The notes under the pieces: model-generated | Seen by the model: only the letters and a program-made list of their open reading frames with translations | The model's database searches: none | Told to the model about the DNA's origin: nothing | Translations under genes and position numbers: made by a program | Part shown: piece by piece, positions 7,040 to 12,861 of the stretch | Numbering within the stretch: the first letter of the stretch is position 1 | How the letters are laid out: the number at the start of each line of letters is the position of its first letter | NCBI GenBank assembly: GCA_045587065.1 | Contig: JAZNBQ010000057.1 | Location: 1-12,861 of the forward strand | Direction: 5' to 3' | Source of the DNA: SFWF01 sp045587065 | Lineage (GTDB): Bacteria > Bacillota > Clostridia > Oscillospirales > Acutalibacteraceae | DNA length: 12,861 nt

Positions 7040-8296
7040 ATTTTTTATATTGTCCCAATATTCTTTAAATTTTTGCTCGTTTTTATTATCTGAAAAGGTA
7101 TAAAAACGGGCATTTTTTATGTCATCGGGAAGATATTGCTGTTTTATATAGTGGTTGGGATAATCGTGGGGGTATTTATAGAATTGACCGGGATTTGCAT
7201 TCTCTGCACCGTCAAAGTGCTTGTTTTGTAAATGTCTCGGAACGCTTCCGCCCTTTTGCTTTTCTACCAAACTCATAGCAGCATCTATTGCCATTTCTCC
7301 GGAATTGCTTTTGGGAGAGGTGGCAACAAGAATTACTGCATCTGCAAGAGGAATGCGAGCTTCAGGAAGTCCTACAGACAGGGCAATATCTACCGCTGAT
7401 TTTACAATAGGAATAATCTGTGGGTAGGCAAGTCCTACGTCTTCACAGGCGCACACCATAAGTCTTCTGCAAGCGCTTGGTAAATCCCCTGCCGCAAGAA
7501 GCCTTGCTAAATAATAAATAGCGGCATCAGGGTCACTGCCTCGCATAGATTTTTGATAAGCCGAAACAATGTCGTAATGCTCGTCTCCCTCTCGGTCGTA
7601 TCTGACCGAGTTGTTAGAAAACAGCTCCTCGCAGATATCGTCTGAAACGATAGCAACCTTTTCGTTAAGACTTGTCATAACACAAAGTTCTAAAGTGTTT
7701 AAAGCTCTGCGTAAATCTCCTGCTGCGCTTCTGCCAATTTTAAGGGCAATTTCTTCACTTATCTCAACAGATATATTCTGTTCTTCCGCTAAAAAAGAGG
7801 CAGCGCGCAAAACAGCCTTGGAAATGTCTTTTGGAGAAAGCTCCTTAAACTCAAAAACCGTGCTTCGACTGAGAATAGCGTTATACACATAAAAAAACGG
7901 ATTTTCTGTTGTGGAAGCAATAAGAGTTATATCTCCGCTTTCAATGTACTCAAGAAGAATCTGTTGTTGCTTCTTGTTAAAAGACTGTATCTCATCTAAA
8001 TAAAGGAGAACTCCGTTGGCACTTTCAATACTGCCAAGGTCCGAAATAATTGCTTTAATATCTGCAGTAGAAGCAGTGGTTGCATTCAGGTAATAAAGTT
8101 TTTTTCCGCATCTGTTGGCAATAATTTTGGCAACAGTGGTTTTGCCTACTCCCGATGGACCGTAGAATATAAGGTTGGGAATCTGCTCTGATTCAATTAT
8201 CTTGCGAAGAACTTTGCCTTGAGCCAAAAGATGCTCCTGCCCTACAACCTCTTCTAAAGAGGAGGGCCTTGCTCTGTCGGCAAGGGGTTTAGACAT
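7016..8296 (-). CDS. rarA: Replication-associated recombination protein A (RarA/MgsA-type AAA+ ATPase)
   Basis: AAA+ ATPase related to clamp-loader subunits, acting at stalled replication forks and single-strand DNA ends. The 426 residues fit the family. Visible in order are an N-terminal PLADRARPSSLEEVVGQEHL; Walker A GPSGVGKTT (46-54); Walker B LLYLDEIQ (97-104); sensor 1 IASTTENP (126-133); and the arginine-finger segment ILSRS (141-145). The C-terminal MgsA/tetramerisation region contains KGGSVPRHLQNKHF, a signature of RarA rather than RuvB or DnaX. The start ATG (8294-8296) has GAGGTG about seven bases upstream. The gene follows glyA by 40 bp without a visible terminator, so it is probably read from the glyA promoter. 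The stop TAG lies inside the end of the convergent M14 gene. Confidence 0.95.
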   Translation of the reverse strand: MSKPLADRARPSSLEEVVGQEHLLAQGKVLRKIIESEQIPNLIFYGPSGVGKTTVAKIIANRCGKKLYYLNATTASTADIKAIISDLGSIESANGVLLYLDEIQSFNKKQQQILLEYIESGDITLIASTTENPFFYVYNAILSRSTVFEFKELSPKDISKAVLRAASFLAEEQNISVEISEEIALKIGRSAAGDLRRALNTLELCVMTSLNEKVAIVSDDICEELFSNNSVRYDREGDEHYDIVSAYQKSMRGSDPDAAIYYLARLLAAGDLPSACRRLMVCACEDVGLAYPQIIPIVKSAVDIALSVGLPEARIPLADAVILVATSPKSNSGEMAIDAAMSLVEKQKGGSVPRHLQNKHFDGAENANPGQFYKYPHDYPNHYIKQQYLPDDIKNARFYTFSDNKNEQKFKEYWDNIKNLHNGREH

Positions 8297-8336
8297 TTTT
8301 TCACCTCATTACTCTTAATACTGTAATTTTGACTTA

Positions 8337-9584
8337 TTAATAAAGTGGGTATTTTTTACAAATCTCGCTAACGCCGTTTTTGATGTAGTCAGCTTTGTTT
8401 TCAAAATCAGAAATCGCGAGAGAAATATATTCTGCAATCTTGTCCATTTCTGCAACTCCCAAGCCTCTTGTAGTAGCGGCAGGAGTACCAATTCTAAGAC
8501 CGCTTGTGATAAATGGAGACTGGGGGTCGTTAGGAATAGCATTTTTGTTTGCAGTAATGTTTACTTCATCAAGTCTGTGTTCAAGTTCTTTACCTGTAAC
8601 ACCTGTGTTTACAAGGTCCAGAAGCATAAGGTGGTTGTCGGTACCGCCAGATACAAGCTTAACGCCTCTGTTTAAAAGACCGTCTGACAATGCCTTAGCA
8701 TTTTTAACAATGTTTTGCTGATAAACCTTAAAGTCATCCTTTAAAGCTTCGCCGAAGCAAACAGCTTTACCTGCAATAACGTGCATTAAAGGGCCGCCTT
8801 GGTTTCCAGGAAAGACAGATTTGTCAATAGCCTTGGCAAGTTCCTCTTTGCATAGAATAAGTCCGCCTCTTGGGCCCCTTAAGGTCTTGTGGGTTGTGGT
8901 TGTAACAATATCTGCATAGGGAACAGGACTGATATGAAGCCCTGCGGCAACAAGACCTGCAATATGAGCCATATCAACCATAAAGAGAGCGCCAACCTCT
9001 TTGGCAATATCGGAAATTACGTCAAACTTAATCTCTCTTGGATATGCAGAAGCACCTGCAACGATGAGCTTAGGCTTACATTCCTTTGCGATTTTTCTCA
9101 TCTCGTCGTAATCAATAAAACCGTCGTCGTTTACGCCGTAAGGAACGAAGTTGTAGTTTTTGCCTGAAGCGTTAACAGGGGAACCATGGGTTAAATGGCC
9201 ACCATGAGCAAGATTCATACCCATAACGGTGTCGCCATGCTCAATTACTGCACTGTATGCTGCCATATTTGCCTGAGCACCTGAGTGAGGTTGCACGTTG
9301 GCATGGTCGGCACCAAAAATTTCACATGCACGCTGGATTGCAATATTTTCAACTATATCAACGTATGTACAACCGCCGTAGTAACGTTTGGCGGGCAGAC
9401 CTTCAGCATATTTGTTTGTAAGAATAGAGCCCATTGCTGCCATAACTGCAGGAGAAACAAAGTTTTCAGAGGCAATAAGCTCAATGTTGTTTTGTTGTCT
9501 TGAATGCTCTTTGGCCATAGCTTCTCCCACCTCTTTATCGGCGGCAGTAACGAAACCTATAGAGTCTAGCAAATTATCATACAT
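8337..9584 (-). CDS. glyA: Serine hydroxymethyltransferase
   Basis: Pyridoxal-phosphate enzyme that interconverts serine plus tetrahydrofolate with glycine plus 5,10-methylene-tetrahydrofolate, the main one-carbon source for purine and thymidylate synthesis. The 415 residues match the bacterial family. The PLP-binding lysine is Lys233 in VTTTTHKTLRGPRGG. Other marks are IELIASENFVS (34-44), the YYGGCTYVD segment (68-76), QPHSGAQAN (98-106), NLAHGGHLTHG (124-134) and VDMAHIAGLVAAG (203-215). The start ATG (9582-9584) has GGGAGG about ten bases upstream, and a sigma-A type promoter lies at 9620-9648. Serine links it to serS further along, but the two are in different units. The stop is TAA. Confidence 0.97.
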   Translation of the reverse strand: MYDNLLDSIGFVTAADKEVGEAMAKEHSRQQNNIELIASENFVSPAVMAAMGSILTNKYAEGLPAKRYYGGCTYVDIVENIAIQRACEIFGADHANVQPHSGAQANMAAYSAVIEHGDTVMGMNLAHGGHLTHGSPVNASGKNYNFVPYGVNDDGFIDYDEMRKIAKECKPKLIVAGASAYPREIKFDVISDIAKEVGALFMVDMAHIAGLVAAGLHISPVPYADIVTTTTHKTLRGPRGGLILCKEELAKAIDKSVFPGNQGGPLMHVIAGKAVCFGEALKDDFKVYQQNIVKNAKALSDGLLNRGVKLVSGGTDNHLMLLDLVNTGVTGKELEHRLDEVNITANKNAIPNDPQSPFITSGLRIGTPAATTRGLGVAEMDKIAEYISLAISDFENKADYIKNGVSEICKKYPLY

Positions 9585-9619
9585 TTTTAAAATCCTCCCA
9601 AGAGTATATAGATATATTT

Positions 9620-9648
9620 ATTTTACTCTAAAATATAGATTTTTTCAA
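9620..9648 (-). promoter_or_regulatory. Sigma-A type promoter of glyA (and probably rarA)
   Basis: On the minus strand, TTGAAA (9643-9648) and TAAAAT (9620-9625) are separated by exactly 17 bases, each one mismatch from consensus, in AT-rich DNA. The -10 box lies about 36 bases before the glyA start codon. No PurR box, riboswitch or operator palindrome is obvious in the short leader. Confidence 0.75.
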
Positions 9649-9732
9649 GGATTTTTAAAGGTAATGTCGGTAAATTTTTAAATATGTCCTATTTTTCTTA
9701 AAACTGTCGTGGCAGGGGGTAAAAAAGGGCTT

Positions 9733-9738
9733 TATAAT
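9733..9738 (+). promoter_or_regulatory. Candidate -10 box driving the phage late genes
   Basis: A perfect TATAAT lies 30 bases before the first phage gene and just upstream of its strong, purine-rich ribosome site (AGGAGAGGAGGAAAGG, 9747-9762). The position where a -35 is expected (about 9710-9715) reads TGGCAG, a poor match, so the promoter may need an activator, as is common for late phage promoters. No operator-like repeat was recognised in 9649-9767. Confidence 0.45.
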
Positions 9739-9767
9739 TTGGAGCAAAGGAGAGGAGGAAAGGTCAA

Positions 9768-10031
9768 ATGGAAGGCAATAAGGACTTCGAAAAGGAACTG
9801 AAAAACTTGCTTTCTAAAAAGGCTTCCGAGGAAGAAAAACATTTGCTTTTGGAATGGGGCTTTAATATAAAAAAGCCTACAAGATTAACGGTTTTAGCGG
9901 CGGTAGTTTATGATAAAGCCGCATCGGGCGACCTTTCCTCCATAAAGGAAATTCTCTCCTTTTACAAAGAAGATACAGACTGTAGTACAGGGGTGATTCT
10001 TGTTGACGATATCTCAAAAAAAGCTCAGTGA
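9768..10031 (+). CDS. Probable phage terminase small subunit
   Basis: An 87-residue, highly charged, mostly helical protein that is the first gene of the packaging module, directly before the large terminase. Small terminase subunits recognise the packaging site and hand DNA to the large subunit; position and size are the main support, as I do not recognise a clear family signature. The middle part (KPTRLTVLAAVVYDKAASGD, about 36-55) could form a compact helical DNA-binding or oligomerisation unit, and the acidic end GVILVDDISKK resembles the tail seen in some small terminases. The start ATG has an excellent ribosome site. Its end overlaps by 29 bases the probable true start of the large-terminase frame at TTG 10003. 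The stop is TGA (10029-10031). Confidence 0.6.
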   Translation: MEGNKDFEKELKNLLSKKASEEEKHLLLEWGFNIKKPTRLTVLAAVVYDKAASGDLSSIKEILSFYKEDTDCSTGVILVDDISKKAQ

Positions 10032-11262
10032 GATAGTAGGTAGCGGCTACGATGATTTCTGAAACTGTAAAACAAGGTACAGGGTACTAAAGGGAGGCAA
10101 GGGCTCTAAAAAAAGCGCCACTACCGCCCTTAATTTAATATATCGTCTTATGAAATACCCGGACAGCAATATTCTTTGCGTGAGAGCCATAATGAACACC
10201 CACAGAGATTCCACCTTTGCTCAACTTAAGTGGGCTCAGGAAAGACTTGGAGTCTCAGAGTTTTTTAAAAACACCGTTTCGCCAATGGAAATAACCTATC
10301 TGCCCACAGGACAAAAAATAATTTTCAGAGGATTCGACGACGTGCTTAAACTGGCTTCCACCACTGTGGAAAAAGGTTATCTGTGCTTTGTTTGGGTGGA
10401 AGAAGCATACGAAATAGAACGACTGGAAGACTTTGAAAAACTAGACCTTTCAGTGCCAAGAGGTAATATACCTTCTAATCTTTTCAAGCAGACCACAATT
10501 ACCTTTAATCCCTGGAACGAAAAGCATTGGCTGAAGTCACGCTTTTTCGACAAAAGCGACAAGAACACAAGGTGTTATTCTACCAATTATCTTATAAACG
10601 AATTCCTGGACAAGACGGACATAGCAGTTTTTGAAAAACTGAAAAAAGAGCACCCCTCGGTTTACAGGGTGGCAGGTCTTGGCGAATGGGGAGTTTCTGA
10701 GGGACTTATTTACGAAAACTGGAAGGTAGGAGTAAAGGACGTAAAGGATGAAAAGTGGAAAAACTTTTTTGGCCTTGACTATGGTTATTCCAGTGACCCA
10801 ACGGCCTTTATAGCCTTTTCTGTAAACAAGGAAACCAAAGAAATTTATATATTTGATGAAATCTATAAGACCAAAATGCTTAACAGCGATATTGCAAGAA
10901 TAATAACCCAAAAAGGTTACGCCAAGGAAAGAATAAGAGCCGACTCTGCCGAGCCTAAAAGCAATGACGACTTAAAAAGACTGGGAATCAGAAGAATAGT
11001 GCCGTCGGTAAAGGGCAGGGACAGTGTAATAAACGGAATTATGAATATAAGCGAGTATGAAATTACAGTAAATCCAAACTGTAAAAACACTATAACCGAG
11101 CTTTCGTCTTACATGTGGGAAAAGGGAGAGAAAAACATTCCTAAGGACAAAAACAATCATCTGATGGATGCTATGCGTTATGCCTTTTACGACGTAAAAA
11201 GCACCGATAAAAGTGAGGTTAAAAAATATAACGGTCAAATAAACGGAGGATGGGACGTATGA
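10003..11262 (+). pseudogene. Full-length terL reading frame interrupted by an in-frame TGA at codon 20
   Basis: The large-terminase frame extends upstream of 10150 to TTG 10003 (or TTG 10000), with AGGGGTG 6-9 bases before. Read through the TGA at 10060-10062, the first 50 residues include SEIVGSGYDDF, the TGA, then NCKTRYRVLK and the P-loop GGKGSKKS (31-38), a total of 419 residues, the normal size for the family. Related clostridial phage terminases, as I remember them, have FW at this point, so TGA replaces a tryptophan codon by one base change. It is a nonsense mutation, a sequencing error, or a recoded codon; the first is favoured because neighbouring phage genes appear to stop at TGA. 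Confidence 0.75.
10150..11262 (+). CDS. Phage terminase large subunit, open 370-residue part (PBSX-like)
   Basis: Packaging motor ATPase and headful nuclease of a tailed phage. The uninterrupted frame from ATG 10150 holds the Walker B segment LCFVWVEEA (78-86), the coupling-type motif TITFNPWNEKHW (116-127), and the RNase H-fold nuclease: LDYGYSSDPTAF (Asp210), IRADSAEP (Asp265) and KDKNNHLMDAMRYAF (Asp340). This order matches the Terminase_3/PBSX-type large terminase. The Walker A P-loop is not in this part: it lies upstream in the same frame (10093-10116), beyond which a TGA interrupts translation. The ATG at 10150 has no good ribosome site. A protein made only from here would keep the nuclease but lack ATP binding. 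All ten or so tryptophans in this part use TGG. The stop TGA overlaps the next gene's ATG (ATGA). Confidence 0.9.
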   Translation: MKYPDSNILCVRAIMNTHRDSTFAQLKWAQERLGVSEFFKNTVSPMEITYLPTGQKIIFRGFDDVLKLASTTVEKGYLCFVWVEEAYEIERLEDFEKLDLSVPRGNIPSNLFKQTTITFNPWNEKHWLKSRFFDKSDKNTRCYSTNYLINEFLDKTDIAVFEKLKKEHPSVYRVAGLGEWGVSEGLIYENWKVGVKDVKDEKWKNFFGLDYGYSSDPTAFIAFSVNKETKEIYIFDEIYKTKMLNSDIARIITQKGYAKERIRADSAEPKSNDDLKRLGIRRIVPSVKGRDSVINGIMNISEYEITVNPNCKNTITELSSYMWEKGEKNIPKDKNNHLMDAMRYAFYDVKSTDKSEVKKYNGQINGGWDV

Positions 11263-11423
11263 TTGTTTTTTTGTATGCCGTATCAGTAATTTCGGCCTTT
11301 TTTCTGGGATTTTTTCTGCCAAAAGAAAAAACACCTATTAAAACCAGAAGACAAGGAGAAGAACTTCTGTCTTTAAAGGAAATTGAAAATTTTCTTACCT
11401 ATGACGGAAGTGAACAGGAATGA
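11259..11423 (+). CDS. Small phage membrane-anchored protein, 54 residues
   Basis: An ATG at 11259 overlaps the terminase stop (ATGA) and opens a 54-codon frame ending in TGA at 11421-11423. Residues 1-20 (MIVFLYAVSVISAFFLGFFL) form one hydrophobic segment, followed by a basic stretch (KEKTPIKTRRQ) and an acidic, helical end with ENFLTYDGSEQE. The positive-inside rule suggests an N-out, C-in single-pass protein. I do not recognise a function. Translational coupling to terL and the GGAGG-like AACGGAGGATGG about 10 bases upstream support it being real. It occupies the place where the portal gene is normally found. The following gene could restart at its stop codon (ATGA at 11420) but has a better start further on. 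Confidence 0.65.
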   Translation: MIVFLYAVSVISAFFLGFFLPKEKTPIKTRRQGEELLSLKEIENFLTYDGSEQE

Positions 11424-11467
11424 ACCGAGGGAGACCCCTTGATTTAAATATTAAAAGGAGAAAACAA

Positions 11468-12124
11468 ATGGAAGAAAATGTAATTTTGCAAAAAGAAAAT
11501 CAGCAACCAGACTGTGATGAGGCAAATTTGCAGCCTGAAGCCGACAAAACCAATGAAGGCGAGGGCCTTTCGGACAAAATTGAGGAAGAGGCTTTTGTGG
11601 AGGTTAAATTCAATAAAGAAACAAAGAAAATACCTCTGAGTGAAGCGACAATTCTTGCTCAAAAAGGGATGAAGTTTGATAGCCTTGCACCTGCATTTGA
11701 AAAGCTTAAAGGTCTTTCAAAAAATGCAGGGATGTCTCTTGACGGATTTATTAATTCTTTAGAGAGTCAGAGCCGCAGAGCAGAGCTTTTAAAGGAGTGC
11801 GGAGGCAACGAAAAGATAGTGGACCGTATACTGAACCTTGAAGAAGGCTCTAAAGCTTTAGAGGAACTGGAAAGAATAAAGGCGGAATTCCCTAAAATAA
11901 ATTCTTTAGACGACCTGCCCAATGAAGTGAAAACAGCCGCAAAAGAAAAAGGAACAGGACTGTTATTTGAGCACCTTCTTTTTGAGCATCGTCAAAGACG
12001 TGCGGCGGAGGAAGAACTGAGCCGCAAAGAACAAAGGGAGGCGCAAAGCCTCGGTTCATTGTCGGTGAATTCACCGACCTCTGCCGTAGACAACGAGTTT
12101 TTAAAGGGTGTCTGGGGCAAATAA
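11468..12124 (+). CDS. Phage scaffold-like protein
   Basis: A 218-residue, very acidic and helical protein placed directly before the major capsid gene, the usual place for a capsid scaffold that guides procapsid assembly and then leaves. The N-terminus (about 1-45) is rich in Glu, Gln, Asn and Asp. A middle part (about 48-120) contains short helices with KGLSKNAGMSLDGFINSLES, and the region about 150-195 is coiled-coil-like (FEHRQRRAAEEELSRKEQREAQ). The C-terminus ends VDNEFLKGVWGK; basic or aromatic C-terminal tails of scaffolds often bind the coat protein. The ATG at 11468 is chosen because AAGGAG lies 8 bases upstream; an earlier ATG at 11420 would add 16 residues and overlap the preceding stop. 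No protease domain is seen. The stop is TAA, 19 bp before the capsid gene. Confidence 0.75.
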   Translation: MEENVILQKENQQPDCDEANLQPEADKTNEGEGLSDKIEEEAFVEVKFNKETKKIPLSEATILAQKGMKFDSLAPAFEKLKGLSKNAGMSLDGFINSLESQSRRAELLKECGGNEKIVDRILNLEEGSKALEELERIKAEFPKINSLDDLPNEVKTAAKEKGTGLLFEHLLFEHRQRRAAEEELSRKEQREAQSLGSLSVNSPTSAVDNEFLKGVWGK

Positions 12125-12143
12125 AATTTAGTGAGGTAAAAAC

Positions 12144-12861
12144 ATGTCAATTAATTCAATTGCTACCGCCGAAAAGTATTCAGGCGAACTTGACAAGGTG
12201 TTTGAAGCAAAAAGCGCTACCGCATTTTTTGCAGATAATGCCCTTAGAACAAAATTTGTTGGCGCAAAGACGGTAATTATTCCTGACGTGGAATTTGAGG
12301 GACTTTCTGATTATGACCGTGCAGGTGGCTTTGCCAACGGTGCCGTTTCGGTACAAAACACTTCCTATACCATGACTATGGACCGCGCTCGTTCTTTACA
12401 GATTGACCGCGAAGATATGGATGAAACAGGTATCGCTTCTCTTGCAGGAAAAATTCTTGGAGAATATGTAAGAACAAAGGTTATTCCTGAATGCGACGCC
12501 TACGTTATTTCTAAACTAGCAAAGGTTGCAATGGACAAAGGTAACCTTTTGGCAGATGGCAATCTTGCTGCTCCTTACGAGGCTTTTTGCAGTCTTGTTA
12601 ACGAGGTTCAGTCTATTGCCGGTTATGACGAAGAGCTTGTTTGCTTTATGGATTCTCATGCTTATGCGGCACTCTGCTCCAGTTCTGAAATCTCCAAGCT
12701 TATTACAGTTTCTGACTTTAAGCAGGGAGAAGTTAATCTCAAGGTTAAGTCTATTAACGGCGTTGCGATTATTCCTGTTGTAAGCGAGAGAATGAAAACT
12801 GCTTACCAGTTTGCAAATACCGAAGCAGGCGGCTTTAAGGTGGCAGACGGCGCAAGAGAAG
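12144..12861 (+). CDS. Phage major capsid protein (partial, cut by right edge)
   Basis: Main coat protein forming the icosahedral head. From ATG 12144 (GTGAGGT seven bases upstream) the frame is open for 239 codons to the window end with no stop. The sequence reads MSINSIATAEKYSGELDKVF, then a segment with FFADNALRTKFVGAKTVIIP, DYDRAGGFANGAVSVQN, a coat-type basic/acidic segment MDRARSLQIDREDMDETGI, and VRTKVIPECDAYVISKLAKVA. This pattern is familiar from major capsid proteins of clostridial and gut siphophages with an HK97-like fold. It has no N-terminal delta-domain or protease-cleavage region and instead follows a separate scaffold gene. No TGA occurs in frame, and no Trp is seen in the visible part. 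Family coat proteins are about 290-350 residues, so perhaps a quarter is missing. Confidence 0.85.
   Translation, partial: MSINSIATAEKYSGELDKVFEAKSATAFFADNALRTKFVGAKTVIIPDVEFEGLSDYDRAGGFANGAVSVQNTSYTMTMDRARSLQIDREDMDETGIASLAGKILGEYVRTKVIPECDAYVISKLAKVAMDKGNLLADGNLAAPYEAFCSLVNEVQSIAGYDEELVCFMDSHAYAALCSSSEISKLITVSDFKQGEVNLKVKSINGVAIIPVVSERMKTAYQFANTEAGGFKVADGARE

Larger units (their letters stand above)
9649..12861 (+). mobile_element. Prophage-like head/packaging module (left part; boundary approximate)
   Basis: A co-directional plus-strand cluster: probable small terminase, PBSX-type large terminase, a small membrane protein, a scaffold-like protein and a major capsid protein, with overlapping or nearly touching genes as in phage late operons. 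It begins about 180 bases from the glyA start codon, with transcription opposite to glyA. No integrase, repressor, tRNA or direct-repeat attachment site is visible on this side, so the left edge is placed only approximately, after the glyA promoter. Three of its four completed genes end in TGA, while none of the eight complete host genes here do. The right end and most structural genes lie outside the window. Confidence 0.85.

Noticed and set aside
8395..9681. Several plus-strand frames opposite glyA
   Set aside because: All are antisense shadows of a well-conserved glyA; none has a ribosome site or recognisable protein pattern.
10060..10100. Selenocysteine reading of the terL TGA
   Set aside because: Only a tiny GTAC-AGG-GTAC symmetry lies downstream; no bacterial SECIS-like hairpin at the right distance, and the expected residue is Trp, not Cys or Sec.
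12526..12783. 85-codon plus-strand frame inside the capsid gene
   Set aside because: It is an out-of-frame, leucine-rich shadow of the major capsid frame, which runs unbroken through the same bases.
9768..12861. Whole-phage code 4 (TGA = Trp)
   Set aside because: Reading TGA as Trp would extend three genes by only a few residues, so it is not excluded outright, but ATGA stop/start overlaps and consistent TGG use for Trp make a normal code more likely.
1..12861. Canonical parS site near parAB
   Set aside because: No match to TGTTTCACGTGAAACA or a near variant was seen when scanning for CACGTG cores by eye.

Overview
The window looks like a piece of a low-to-moderate GC Gram-positive chromosome (Firmicutes, class Clostridia; a gut Oscillospirales-type lineage is my guess from protein style). 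It carries the left part of a prophage-like element at its right end. Host genes have good Shine-Dalgarno sites (AGGAGG, GGGAGG, GAGGTG) and are packed tightly. No tRNA, rRNA, CRISPR array or insertion sequence was seen, and no stretch longer than about 190 bases lacks a gene.

Left region (1-6041), all on the minus strand. Read in the direction of transcription the order is two tandem paralogous alpha/beta-hydrolase esterases, parA (soj), parB (spo0J), serS, then pyk, which is cut by the left edge. Gaps are 5-33 bp and there is no visible terminator, so this looks like one transcription unit starting near 6090. The parAB-serS neighbourhood is common near oriC in Firmicutes, so the window may lie near the chromosome origin. 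The unit joins chromosome segregation, serine charging, the last step of glycolysis and probable carbohydrate or acyl ester cleavage.

Middle region (6042-9648). One plus-strand gene, an M14-family zinc carboxypeptidase-like enzyme, diverges from the esterases across a short shared promoter region. It converges on, and overlaps by 24 bp, the minus-strand rarA gene (clamp-loader-like AAA+ ATPase). rarA lies downstream of glyA (serine hydroxymethyltransferase), which has a well-formed sigma-A type promoter at 9620-9648.

Right region (9649-12861), all on the plus strand, is a phage head and packaging module: probable small terminase, large terminase, a 54-residue membrane-anchored protein, a scaffold-like protein, and a major capsid protein cut by the right edge. 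Genes overlap or nearly touch, as in phage late operons. Two things stand out. The large-terminase frame carries a TGA at codon 20, where related terminases as I recall them have tryptophan; this separates the Walker A region from its natural start. Also, no portal gene lies between terminase and scaffold, and no integrase, repressor or att site is visible between glyA and the packaging genes. The element may be a decaying prophage, or a stripped-down capsid locus whose other parts lie beyond the window.
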